This document shows positions 27,079 to 34,805 of a DNA stretch of 64,000 nucleotides, piece by piece (position 1 is the first letter of the stretch; every line of letters begins with the position of its first letter). A program made the position numbers and the translations under genes. The stretch lies in contig SVEJ01000009.1 of the NCBI GenBank assembly GCA_015057435.1, positions 1-64,000 of the forward strand, given 5' to 3'. The notes below the pieces were generated by a model. That model saw only the letters and a list, made by a program, of their open reading frames with translations. It made no database searches and was not told where the DNA came from. Origin of the DNA: Lachnospiraceae bacterium. Its GTDB lineage: Bacteria; Bacillota; Clostridia; Lachnospirales; Lachnospiraceae.

Positions 27079-28458
27079 CTATTGTCCAAGTAGCTCTTCG
27101 CCTATTAAATACACGTCTCCGGCGCCCATAGTTATCAACAAATCATTTTTTTTGCAATTTTTTAATAAATAATTTTCAACTGCTTCAAAGGTACTGAAAT
27201 ATCTTGCATCTGACCCTAATTCTTTGATGCGGTCTGCCAAATCTTTTGCATGGACGATACCTGTGTCCGCTTCTCTGGCTGCATAGATATCTGTCACTAT
27301 GACATGGTCAAATCCCTTTAGGGCATCTGCAAATTCTTCAAACAACGCTTTTGTTCTTGTGTACGTATGCGGTTGGAATACAACCCACAATTCGTTATGA
27401 GGTGTATTCGTTGCAGTTGTAAGCGTAGCTTTGATCTCGGTTGGGTGATGTGCATAATCATCAATAACCGTTACATTACCAAGTGTTCCTTTTAATTCAA
27501 AACGTCTGTGTGCACCACCAAAGCAAGCAAGACCTGCTAATGCATATTCTCTGTCGATTCCAAGTAAATCTGCAACTGCGATAACGGCAAGTGAATTACA
27601 GATGTTATGCATACCTCCGACATTGAGATGCACCTGTTCTTGCGCAACACCATCTACCATTAATGTGTAGTTCATGTGGCCTTTGTCATCCGGCTCGATA
27701 GCAGATGGGTAATAACGATTCGACGCATTCATACCAAATGTTAGGATGTTACAAGTAAGGTCGTCTGTAATTGTAGCAAGACAATCCATATCACCATTTA
27801 TCACTAATGTTCCGTTGTCCGGAAGATTCTTTGCAAAGGTGTGGAAGCTTTCGATAATTTCCTCGATGCCACTAAAGAAATCTAAGTGGTCAGCATCTAC
27901 ATTTAAAATGATACTTATATAAGGAAAGAATGAATGAAAACTATTCGTGTATTCGCATGCTTCCGTAACAAAGTAATCAGATTGGCCGACACGAATGTTA
28001 CCACCGATAGAATCTAGGATTCCGCCAACCGAAATGGTCGGGTCTACATCAGCTTCTAAGAAGACCTGGCTTAACATAGAAGTTGTTGTTGTCTTTCCGT
28101 GTGTTCCGGATACGGCGACAGAATACTTATAGTTATTCATAATCTGTCCAAGAAGTTGGGCTCTTGTAAGCATAGGAATCTCTTTTTCTACGCAGGCAGC
28201 ATATTCTGGATTGTCTGCGTGAACTGCTGCAGTATACACAACCAAATCAATGTTGTCAGTAATGTTTTCTGCACATTGTCCAATGTTCACGATTGCACCC
28301 ATTTCCATCAGGTTATCGACAATGTCGGAACCCTTTGCGTCTGATCCGCTAATCTGAAAACCTTCTTTTAATAATATCTCTGCTAATCCACTCATGCTGA
28401 TTCCGCCGATTCCGATGAAGTGCACATGAATGGGTTTCTTAAAATCAATCTGATACAT
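27079..28458 (-). CDS. murC: UDP-N-acetylmuramate--L-alanine ligase MurC
   Basis: 459 residues, the usual length. It adds L-Ala to UDP-MurNAc, the first step of the peptidoglycan stem peptide, in the cytosol. The N-terminal Rossmann-like motif GIGGISMS (16-23), the ATP loop SGTHGKTTT (117-125), the central-domain TEACEYTNSF and NVDADHLD, and the C-terminal IDDYAHHPTE are all intact. ATG at 28458 follows AGAGG. It is monocistronic, with its own terminator, and divergent from the repeat/lipoprotein locus. Confidence 0.96.
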   Translation of the reverse strand: MYQIDFKKPIHVHFIGIGGISMSGLAEILLKEGFQISGSDAKGSDIVDNLMEMGAIVNIGQCAENITDNIDLVVYTAAVHADNPEYAACVEKEIPMLTRAQLLGQIMNNYKYSVAVSGTHGKTTTTSMLSQVFLEADVDPTISVGGILDSIGGNIRVGQSDYFVTEACEYTNSFHSFFPYISIILNVDADHLDFFSGIEEIIESFHTFAKNLPDNGTLVINGDMDCLATITDDLTCNILTFGMNASNRYYPSAIEPDDKGHMNYTLMVDGVAQEQVHLNVGGMHNICNSLAVIAVADLLGIDREYALAGLACFGGAHRRFELKGTLGNVTVIDDYAHHPTEIKATLTTATNTPHNELWVVFQPHTYTRTKALFEEFADALKGFDHVIVTDIYAAREADTGIVHAKDLADRIKELGSDARYFSTFEAVENYLLKNCKKNDLLITMGAGDVYLIGEELLGQ

Positions 28459-28614
28459 ATAGAATACCTCTTTTAATTATATTAGCTATTGCTTCATTAT
28501 ATACCAACAAATTCGATCCAATAATCTGAAAAATACTGAATCGTTACGATGCAATTATAATATAAGGAAGAAACTTTGACAAGTTTTCCATAATTTACGG
28601 AAAATTATAAGAAA

Positions 28615-28900
28615 TTAAAAAATTTTTTTAAAACTAAGATATTTTGAAAAAACCAATCGTGTATAAGGTGAAAGCAACAAAACAGAAAGAAAAAAGGGAG
28701 GTAAAAAAGAAAATAAAAAAATTTTTAAAAAAGTAAGATATTTTGAAAAACACAATCGTGTATAAAGTGAAAGCAACAAAACAGAAAGAAAAAAGGAGGT
28801 AAAAAAAGAAAATAAAAAAATTTTTAAAAAAGTAAGATATTTTGAAAAGTACAATCGTGTATAAAGTGAAAGGAACAAAACACAAACAAAATTAAGAAGG
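28615..28900 (+). repeat. AT-rich 99-bp tandem repeat, almost three copies
   Basis: A 99-bp unit begins near 28615, 28714 and 28813; anchor AAGATATTTTG occurs at 28636, 28735 and 28834. Each copy holds TTTTGAAAA, CAATCGTGTATAA(A/G)GTGAAA, CAAAACA and (first two copies) an A/G-rich GGAGGTAAAAAA without a start codon. The last copy is truncated and runs into the lipoprotein leader. The block fills the region between the murC promoter and the lipoprotein gene and contains no credible gene. Confidence 0.85.
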
Positions 28901-28959
28901 AAAAGGAAAACAAAAAAAAGGAAAAAAGAAAAAAAGGAAAATTTAGGAGGAAAAGAATT

Positions 28960-29700
28960 ATGAAGAAGAGAGTATTAACAACATTAATGGTAGTAACAGT
29001 TTTAGGAGCAGCACTTACAGGATGTGGAGCATCACAAGCACAAAAAGGTGAGAACATTGAACCGGTAGCACTACAGACGATGGCAAAGTCCACAGAGGGA
29101 GCAGTAATTGAGGTAACAGAAAATGTGGTAGTTGATGAGACTTCAACAAAGGAAGAGGCAAAGACAGATATTGAGACAGAAGATACAAAGGATGTAACAA
29201 TAGCAGTACCGACAACAGAAGCAGTGCCTGTATCAAAAGAGGCAACGGTAGAAGATAAGGAAGAGAAAAAGCAGGAATCAACAACCAAGAAAGAAGAAAA
29301 AGAACAGATGCCTGAAGAGAGCGATGAAGTAGACGAGGAGCCATATTTCGGAGAAATAGGAAATATTGATAACTTAAAGGTAAATATTGGAAACTCAGAT
29401 TTATATACAAAAGAGGAATTACAGTCTGCAGTAGGTTATATTTTAGGAAAGTTCCAAGTGGATTTCACTGATTGTGTGATGACGAAGCTTAATTATGACG
29501 AAGCCTTTTCTTTGTCACAGTCTAAGGTGTGGGCAGATCAGTATGGTGCTGATGAAGCAATCGTATTTACTTGTACATTCAACACAACAGAGAATTATCG
29601 AGAGCTTGACATGGAGCCTGGTCAGGTTTGTGAAGGATACAACTGGATTCTTACTCGCAATGAGGGAGAAGATTGGACATTGCAGACTTGGGGATATTAA
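28960..29700 (+). CDS. Putative lipoprotein
   Basis: 246 residues, ATG after TTAGGAGG. A lipoprotein signal peptide ends in the lipobox LTGC (Cys22). Residues ~35-125 are low-complexity Thr/Glu/Lys/Val, probably an extended tether. The C-terminal ~115 residues (FGEIGNIDNLKVNIGNSDLY...) form a compact folded domain rich in aromatic residues, unknown to me. The gene lies just downstream of the 99-bp repeats and upstream of a mini-gene and the ECF sigma locus, so it may be part of that sigma factor's regulon or sensory output. No enzyme motif. Confidence 0.8.
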   Translation: MKKRVLTTLMVVTVLGAALTGCGASQAQKGENIEPVALQTMAKSTEGAVIEVTENVVVDETSTKEEAKTDIETEDTKDVTIAVPTTEAVPVSKEATVEDKEEKKQESTTKKEEKEQMPEESDEVDEEPYFGEIGNIDNLKVNIGNSDLYTKEELQSAVGYILGKFQVDFTDCVMTKLNYDEAFSLSQSKVWADQYGADEAIVFTCTFNTTENYRELDMEPGQVCEGYNWILTRNEGEDWTLQTWGY

Positions 29701-29703
29701 TAG

Positions 29704-29826
29704 ATGAAAGAGTACGTCAAGAAGTCAATTGAAAAATTGACACCAACCGCACAGCAGTCAAAACGAATGTGGAACAGATTGCTGGAAACAGTTTCAAACA
29801 TGATAAAGAATGAGATTAAAAAATGA
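29704..29826 (+). CDS. 40-residue mini-protein resembling the anti-sigma N-terminus
   Basis: ATG 29704, 3 bp after the lipoprotein stop, with GGGGA upstream as a weak ribosome-binding site. The 40-residue product contains IEKLTPTAQQSKRMWNRL, which aligns without gaps to LEQLNPTEEQSKMMWERL at the start of the anti-sigma-like protein encoded at 30433; 14 of 26 residues are identical by eye. It has no membrane segment. It could be a stand-alone sigma-binding peptide or the remnant of a second anti-sigma gene. A hairpin follows its stop. Confidence 0.5.
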   Translation: MKEYVKKSIEKLTPTAQQSKRMWNRLLETVSNMIKNEIKK

Positions 29827-29827
29827 T

Positions 29828-29871
29828 TTGCAAAGACCGCTGGAAATCCCGAATATTTTCAGCGGTTGCAA
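29828..29871 (+). terminator. Hairpin after the mini-gene
   Basis: TTGCAA-x2-ACCGCTGGAAAT pairs with ATTTTCAGCGGTTGCAA; the T-run that follows is poor, so termination may be partial. Confidence 0.5.
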
Positions 29872-29965
29872 TCGTATTATTATGTGATAAAATGGTGAGC
29901 GTGTTATGAGCTTTGCTTGTAATACACGATTATGGGCATAGCTCGTTAGATACTGGAGGAAAGAA

Positions 29966-30430
29966 ATGAATTTACAAGAGCTTTTTGAACGGCAGCACCG
30001 GCGAGTCTACCGAATCGCTATGATGATGCTGAATAACGCATCGGATGCTGAAGATGCGGTGCAGAACATTTTTATGAAGTACATTGAAAAAGGAATTGTG
30101 TTCGCGGATGAGGAACATGAAAAGGCGTGGTTTATCACGGTAACGAAGAATTACTGTAAGGATCAACTAAAGGCTTATTGGAACAGACAAGTTGATATGG
30201 GAGAAATTCCGGAAACGCCGATGCCTGAGGAAGAAGAGGAAGGCGAATTAATCGAGCAGATAAAAAAATTGCCGGATAAATATCAGGAAGTTATATACCT
30301 ATATTACTATGAGGAATATTCGGTAAAAGAAATGGCACAGATGCTAGAACGAAATGAGAGCACGATTCAGACGCAGTTGGCTGCGGCGAGGAAAAAGCTC
30401 AAGAAATTTATAGAAAAGGAGGGCGCATAG
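29966..30430 (+). CDS. ECF-family RNA polymerase sigma factor
   Basis: 154 residues, ATG after CTGGAGG. Region 2 (MNLQELFERQHRRVYRIAMM...DAEDAVQNIFMKYI) and region 4 (LPDKYQEVIYLYYYEEYSVKEMAQML, helix-turn-helix through QTQLAAARKKLKKF) are joined by an acidic linker; region 3 is absent, as in group IV sigma factors. The next gene, 2 bp away, encodes a membrane protein of the anti-sigma type. It probably directs a small envelope-stress or signal-responsive regulon and may activate its own operon. The target promoters are not known. Confidence 0.9.
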   Translation: MNLQELFERQHRRVYRIAMMMLNNASDAEDAVQNIFMKYIEKGIVFADEEHEKAWFITVTKNYCKDQLKAYWNRQVDMGEIPETPMPEEEEEGELIEQIKKLPDKYQEVIYLYYYEEYSVKEMAQMLERNESTIQTQLAAARKKLKKFIEKEGA

Positions 30431-30432
30431 AT

Positions 30433-32031
30433 ATGGAAAGAGATGTAATTAAGAGTTCTTTGGAACAGTTGAATCCTACGGAAGAACAGTCAAAGATGAT
30501 GTGGGAACGTTTACAAAAAGCAGTGGCAGAGAAAAATGAGCAAGAAGCAAATAATGCGTCAACCAATAATGTGGTAGCATTTGAGAAGACAGAGACAGTA
30601 AGTAATGAGACAGAAGATGCAATCAATGAAGAAGGAATAGAAAAAACAGAGGAAACACAGACAAAAGCAGTTGTAGAAAATGAGCAGGAAGCAAGCAAGG
30701 TTGTCTCTATCAATAGCAGACGAGGGAATAAGGTGTTAAAGCGTGCTATGGCAGTGGCAGCGGCGATTGCACTAATTATCGTGGGAACTGTTGGTGCCAA
30801 TGTGGCTACAGATGGAGCAGTATATGCAGCCATTATGAAGTGGTTGAAGTTTGACCAAGGAAGACAGGACGTTGTTGGTAACATGGTGGATAGCCAGGAT
30901 CGTTTTAATACAGTTTGGGCACCGGACATTTACTACTTAGATGAGGAAGTGATGGTATTTGGTGGATTGCGTGGAACGATAATCTATGATTTGACGAAGA
31001 ATCAGGTATTAGCAACTATCGACACGCAGAAAATTGATTGTGTGTACTTTGATAGTCAAGTGAAACAGACACATATCCTAAAGGACGGGGATTGTATCGT
31101 TGTATTTAATTCGGAAAATGGAGTACCATCCGGTTCCTATTACATCTATGATTTGAAAATGTGCAATGGTAAAGAGTTGAATGTGTCAGAAACAGGTGAT
31201 GATGAAACGCTTTTGAATCAATATTATGAGCAGTGGAATGTATTACAGAATCAATACGTAGATACATTTGAGACCTTTAGTGAATATGAAGAGATAAGCT
31301 CCCTGTTTAGTATTGATAAAGATAACAAGTATAGTTTTCATAGTTTTTCTTGGGAGGACGCTAATAAGACGTCTTATTACAGCTTCCTTGCAATACAAGA
31401 CAACCAATATGTATTGTATCATTTTGACGTGGAAAAAGAAAAATTTGCTGATGTTACATTAGATTTGTCCCAAGCAATAGTTTTTGAAGAGGCTTCTACA
31501 GAAGCTTCTATCGGAGAAGTAAGCGAGGATGGTAGCATTGTCTTGAAGCAGTTTGTGTATTATGGTGACAACAAGAAGGTTGAGGCGATTTACAAGTATA
31601 TGGAAGAGGATTATCTGCAATATTCAGAAGAAGATAAGGTATGGATTCCGGGTTATGTTATTCACAAAGAAGCAGAGAAAGACGGGGAATATCTTGTGTT
31701 TGGTAACTTCTGGTCTTATGGATACCAGTTAACCGGTACTGTTTTGGAATCTCAAAGCGGAACCGAAATGCCGGCATGCTTCCATTTGAAGGAAACAGAG
31801 AACGGATATGAAGTAGTCAGTGTTGATATGGCAGGTGACGGTAGCTATGCGGATGACATTCAGGCATTTACGGCAGATTATCCGGGTCTTTATGATATGT
31901 TTATGGAATATGATGAGAATAAGCGTATGGAGGCACAAAAGGAATATGTGCAGATGTATGTAAAAGGACACAATCTTGCGATTGAATATTACAAAGAGTA
32001 TGGAAGTGATCCGATGAAAATATTCGATTAA
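30433..32031 (+). CDS. Membrane anti-sigma-like protein with large extracellular domain
   Basis: 532 residues, separated by 2 bp from the ECF sigma gene. The cytosolic N-terminus has the MWERL-containing helix (about 8-31) common in clostridial sigma-linked proteins, then a Glu/Thr-rich linker, one membrane segment (about 105-125) and ~400 extracytosolic residues. The outer part has repeating short strands (IYYLDEEVMVFGG, IIYDLTKNQVLATID) that suggest a beta-propeller-like or YncE-like sensor; this is inference. It most likely holds the sigma factor at the membrane until the outer domain senses a signal. No zinc-type (ZAS) HxxxCxxC motif is present. Confidence 0.78.
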   Translation: MERDVIKSSLEQLNPTEEQSKMMWERLQKAVAEKNEQEANNASTNNVVAFEKTETVSNETEDAINEEGIEKTEETQTKAVVENEQEASKVVSINSRRGNKVLKRAMAVAAAIALIIVGTVGANVATDGAVYAAIMKWLKFDQGRQDVVGNMVDSQDRFNTVWAPDIYYLDEEVMVFGGLRGTIIYDLTKNQVLATIDTQKIDCVYFDSQVKQTHILKDGDCIVVFNSENGVPSGSYYIYDLKMCNGKELNVSETGDDETLLNQYYEQWNVLQNQYVDTFETFSEYEEISSLFSIDKDNKYSFHSFSWEDANKTSYYSFLAIQDNQYVLYHFDVEKEKFADVTLDLSQAIVFEEASTEASIGEVSEDGSIVLKQFVYYGDNKKVEAIYKYMEEDYLQYSEEDKVWIPGYVIHKEAEKDGEYLVFGNFWSYGYQLTGTVLESQSGTEMPACFHLKETENGYEVVSVDMAGDGSYADDIQAFTADYPGLYDMFMEYDENKRMEAQKEYVQMYVKGHNLAIEYYKEYGSDPMKIFD

Positions 32032-32144
32032 GAGAAATGAATCTGTTTCATGAAAGTGCATTTATATAATGTGAAAATGAATTTGCAAGAATTATACATG
32101 TATACAGTATATAAAGTGCCACACAACATATAGTGGTAACCTCT

Positions 32145-32184
32145 AAAAAGTCAAGTAAAATCAATATTTTGCTTGACTTTTTCT
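32145..32184 (+). terminator. Terminator after the anti-sigma gene
   Basis: AAAAAGTCAAGTAAAAT pairs with ATTTTGCTTGACTTTTT (one T-G wobble) around a CAAT loop. The 3' arm contains the -35 box of the rpmG promoter. Confidence 0.85.
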
Positions 32185-32201
32185 ATGCGTTCTGTTATTC
32201 T
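32173..32201 (+). promoter_or_regulatory. Strong promoter of rpmG-secE-nusG-rplKA
   Basis: TTGACT (32173-32178), 17-bp spacer, TATTCT (32196-32201). Confidence 0.7.
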
Positions 32202-32202
32202 T

Positions 32203-32404
32203 GTGGTTGCGACGCAAGTCGAGGCTTTTTTTTTGTGTGCAAAATTCGAGAAAAACAATGCGAGCGAGATGAAAAGAAGAGTAATCGAGCTGTATAGCTT
32301 TGTTAAAAACTCGAGGTGACGCTTGGATTGCACACAGAAGAAGTGTAACTATGAAGGTACTGAATAGTTACAGAGTCATACAATTTAAGATGGAGGTGGA
32401 AGTT
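32203..32404 (+). promoter_or_regulatory. Structured ~200-nt leader of the rpmG operon
   Basis: Right after the predicted start of transcription lies CGAC-GCAA-GTCG, a short hairpin with a GNRA loop, followed by nine or more Ts. Further down, GTGTGCAA (32235-32242) pairs with TTGCACAC (32328-32335), with TCGAG/CTCGA just inside. No gene is present. It may be an attenuation leader; no known riboswitch family was recognised. Confidence 0.4.
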
Positions 32405-32554
32405 GTGCGAGTTAAAATCACATTGGCATGTACAGAGTGTAAACAGCGTAATTACAATCTGACAAAGGACAAGAGAGTCCACACTGAGCGTATGGAAACA
32501 AAGAAGTATTGTCGTTTCTGTAAGGCACATACCTTACACAAGGAAACCAAATAA
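32405..32554 (+). CDS. rpmG: 50S ribosomal protein L33
   Basis: 49 residues from GTG 32405, preceded by GGAGGTGG; this start gives the standard [18 protein letters not shown]-terminus, whereas longer in-frame starts (from 32300) would add a non-family extension through the leader. Zinc-ribbon cysteines C-x2-C (ACTEC) and C-x2-C (YCRFC) are kept, so this is the zinc-containing form, and it ends HTLHKETK as usual. First gene of the operon with secE and nusG, the normal order in Firmicutes. Confidence 0.96.
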   Translation: MRVKITLACTECKQRNYNLTKDKRVHTERMETKKYCRFCKAHTLHKETK

Positions 32555-32575
32555 GATTACGGAGGTGAATTATTT

Positions 32576-32776
32576 ATGGCAAAGGAAAAAGACGAAGCTT
32601 TTAAGAGAAGCTACTTTACCGAGCTTAAAGGTGAGTTCCGTAAAATTATTTGGCCTGACAAGAAACTTCTTGGAAAGCAATCTGTTGCAGTTATCACTGC
32701 TGCAATCGTGATCGGATGTATTATTGCAGCATTGGATTGGATCATTCAGATTGGTCTTAAGTTCATTATTAGTTAA
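32576..32776 (+). CDS. secE: Protein translocase subunit SecE
   Basis: 66 residues, ATG after CGGAGGTG. A short amphipathic helix with the conserved FRKIIWPDKK surface motif precedes one membrane helix (about 40-60, VITAAIVIGCIIAALDWII). It braces SecY in the Sec channel. It lies 21 bp after rpmG and 12 bp before nusG. Single-span form, standard for Gram-positives. Confidence 0.95.
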   Translation: MAKEKDEAFKRSYFTELKGEFRKIIWPDKKLLGKQSVAVITAAIVIGCIIAALDWIIQIGLKFIIS

Positions 32777-32788
32777 GGCGGTGGTCAT

Positions 32789-33325
32789 ATGGCAGAAGTA
32801 GAAAAGAATGGTGAAGCTAGATGGTATGTGGCCCATACTTATTCAGGATATGAGAATAAGGTAAAGACTGACCTTGAAAAGACCATTGAAAACAGAAAGC
32901 TGGAAGACCAGATTTTTGAAGTACTGGTTCCGTTGCAAAATGTAGTGGAATTAAAGAATGGTACAAAGAAACAAGTTTCTAAGAAGATGTTTCCTGGCTA
33001 TGTGTTGGTAAACATGATTATGAATGACACGACATGGTATGTTGTTCGTAATACAAGAGGTGTTACAGGTTTTGTTGGTCCTGGATCTAAACCGGTACCA
33101 CTTACAGAGTCAGAGATGAAGAATCTTGGTATCAGGGTTCCTGAGATGGAGATTGATGTTGAACTTGGTGATACGGTTAAGGTTGTAGCAGGTGCCTGGG
33201 AAGGAACTGTTGGAACTATTACAGATATCAATACAGGTAAACAAGCTGTTACGATTGAAGTGGATATCTTCGGTCGTGCAACATCTGTGGAAATTAGTTT
33301 TATGGATGTTACCAAATTGGATTAA
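32789..33325 (+). CDS. nusG: Transcription termination/antitermination factor NusG
   Basis: 178 residues. NGN domain with WYVAHTYSGYENKVK and MFPGYVLVNM (the RNAP clamp contact), TRGVTGFVG, then a C-terminal KOW domain (about 122-175; VKVVAGAWEGTVGTI). It binds RNA polymerase, alters pausing and couples transcription to translation. Standard place after secE. Complete, without inserts. Confidence 0.96.
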   Translation: MAEVEKNGEARWYVAHTYSGYENKVKTDLEKTIENRKLEDQIFEVLVPLQNVVELKNGTKKQVSKKMFPGYVLVNMIMNDTTWYVVRNTRGVTGFVGPGSKPVPLTESEMKNLGIRVPEMEIDVELGDTVKVVAGAWEGTVGTITDINTGKQAVTIEVDIFGRATSVEISFMDVTKLD

Positions 33326-33347
33326 TAGGTGCTCATTTGAGCCAGAC

Positions 33348-33374
33348 GTGGGAGGGCAAGTCCCGTTTGACCAC
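33348..33374 (+). promoter_or_regulatory. L1-binding-like mRNA site before rplK
   Basis: GTGGGAGGG ... TCCC ... GACCAC: outer GTGG/CCAC and inner GGGA/TCCC pairs flank an asymmetric bulge, the shape of the ribosomal protein L1 target in mRNA. It lies 21 bp upstream of the rplK start. Confidence 0.6.
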
Positions 33375-33395
33375 ATGAATTAGGAGGAAAACAAA

Positions 33396-33821
33396 ATGGC
33401 TAAAAAAGTTGAAGGTTATATTAAATTACAGATTCCTGCAGGTAAGGCAACTCCTGCACCACCGGTTGGTCCTGCTTTAGGTCAGCACGGTGTTAATATC
33501 GTAGAATTTACAAAGCAGTTCAATGCAAGAACAGCTGATCAGGACGGAATGATTATTCCGGTTGTTATCACTGTATATGCTGACAGAAGTTTCAGTTTCG
33601 TTACTAAGACTCCACCAGCTGCAGTTTTATTAAAGAAAGCATGTAAGCTTGATAAGGCTTCATCAGTTCCTAATAAGACAAAGGTTGCTAAGATCTCAAG
33701 AGCTGAGGTTCAGAAAATCGCAGAGCTTAAGATGCCAGACTTAAATGCAGGTAGCCTTGACGCAGCAATTAGCATGATTGCCGGAACAGCTCGTTCAATG
33801 GGAATCGTTGTTGAAGATTAA
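33396..33821 (+). CDS. rplK: 50S ribosomal protein L11
   Basis: 141 residues, ATG after TTAGGAGG. N-terminal domain with the Pro-rich [20 protein letters not shown], the thiostrepton-binding region, and C-terminal rRNA-binding domain ending [16 protein letters not shown]. It forms the GTPase-associated centre. The upstream L1-like site suggests feedback control by L1, as in the well-studied L11 operon. Confidence 0.97.
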   Translation: MAKKVEGYIKLQIPAGKATPAPPVGPALGQHGVNIVEFTKQFNARTADQDGMIIPVVITVYADRSFSFVTKTPPAAVLLKKACKLDKASSVPNKTKVAKISRAEVQKIAELKMPDLNAGSLDAAISMIAGTARSMGIVVED

Positions 33822-33829
33822 TTAATAGA

Positions 33830-33857
33830 GTGGGAGGGTCGCTCCCGATAATACCAC
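33830..33857 (+). promoter_or_regulatory. Second L1-binding-like mRNA site, between rplK and rplA
   Basis: GTGGGAGGG ... CTCCCGATAATACCAC repeats the design of the site at 33348-33374, with the rplA ribosome-binding site immediately after it. The two share the GTGGGAGGG start and the CCAC end but differ in the loop. Confidence 0.55.
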
Positions 33858-33872
33858 AGGAGGTTTTAAGAA

Positions 33873-34565
33873 ATGAAAAAAGGTAAAAGATATGTTGAAG
33901 CTGCAAAGCTTGTAGACAAGACACAGGTTTATGATATTCCAGAAGCAGTTGCATTAGTTAAGAAGACATCAACTGCTAAGTTTGATGAGACAGTAGAAGC
34001 ACATTTAAGAATGGGTCTTGACGGACGTCATGCTGACCAGCAGATTCGTGGTGCTGTAGTTCTTCCACACGGAACTGGTAAGACTGTTAAGGTTTTAGTT
34101 TTCGCTAAGGGAGATAAAGTGGATGAAGCTTTAGCTGCAGGTGCAGATCATGTTGGTGGCGAGGAGTTAATTCCAAAGATCCAGAACGATGGATGGTTAG
34201 ACTTCGACGTTGTAGTTGCAACTCCAGATATGATGGGTGTTGTTGGTCGTTTGGGTCGTGTACTTGGACCAAAGGGCTTAATGCCAAACCCAAAGGCTGG
34301 TACTGTAACTCCAGACGTAACTAAGGCTGTTGCTGATATCAAAGCAGGTAAGATTGAATACAGACTTGACAAGAACAACATCGTACACGTGCCAGTTGGA
34401 AAGGTTTCTTTCTCAGAGGAACAGTTAGCAGACAACTTCCAAGCGTTAATAGATGAAATTATCAAAGTTAAGCCAGCTGCTGCTAAGGGTCAGTATATGA
34501 AGAGTGTTACACTTTCATCTACAATGGGTCCTGGCGTGAAGATTAACACAGCTAAGTTTATCTAA
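33873..34565 (+). CDS. rplA: 50S ribosomal protein L1
   Basis: 230 residues, ATG after AGGAGG. Conserved [20 protein letters not shown] near the start, [18 protein letters not shown] in domain II, and the C-terminal [14 protein letters not shown]. It binds 23S rRNA at the stalk near the E site and is the probable repressor acting on the two leader sites. Last gene of the operon; a strong terminator follows, so rplJ and rplL are not co-transcribed here. Confidence 0.97.
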   Translation: MKKGKRYVEAAKLVDKTQVYDIPEAVALVKKTSTAKFDETVEAHLRMGLDGRHADQQIRGAVVLPHGTGKTVKVLVFAKGDKVDEALAAGADHVGGEELIPKIQNDGWLDFDVVVATPDMMGVVGRLGRVLGPKGLMPNPKAGTVTPDVTKAVADIKAGKIEYRLDKNNIVHVPVGKVSFSEEQLADNFQALIDEIIKVKPAAAKGQYMKSVTLSSTMGPGVKINTAKFI

Positions 34566-34602
34566 TAGCAGGTTTAATTCTAACAGAATAAGAACGTGAT
34601 TA

Positions 34603-34645
34603 GGGCGAAGATTCCGTATGGATTCTTCGCCCTTGTTGGTTTTAT
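34603..34645 (+). terminator. Terminator after rplA
   Basis: GGGCGAAGATTCC pairs with GGATTCTTCGCCC (one mismatch), then a T-rich tail. Confidence 0.85.
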
Positions 34646-34696
34646 AAAACTTGTTAAGCAATTGCATGATGATACAATGGGAAAACAAACAAATAG

Positions 34697-34726
34697 TAGA
34701 CATGATTTTGCATAAAATGATATAAT
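34697..34726 (+). promoter_or_regulatory. Probable promoter of the LRR_5 surface gene
   Basis: TAGACA, 18-bp spacer, TATAAT (34721-34726), about 80 bp before the start codon. Confidence 0.45.
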
Positions 34727-34805
34727 AAAATGAAATTCTGTTAAGGTTAGATTGTTCTAGCATTAATTATGGAAATATCAATACATAAAATAGGAGGATG
34801 GTGTA

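Noticed and set aside
28615-28885. Overlapping minus-strand frames through the 99-bp repeats encode hydrophobic repeat peptides
   Set aside because: They arise from the AT-rich tandem repeat, have no ribosome-binding site, and have composition typical of antisense A/G tracts.
28615-28900. CRISPR array
   Set aside because: The copies are contiguous 99-bp units without short repeat/unique spacer alternation.
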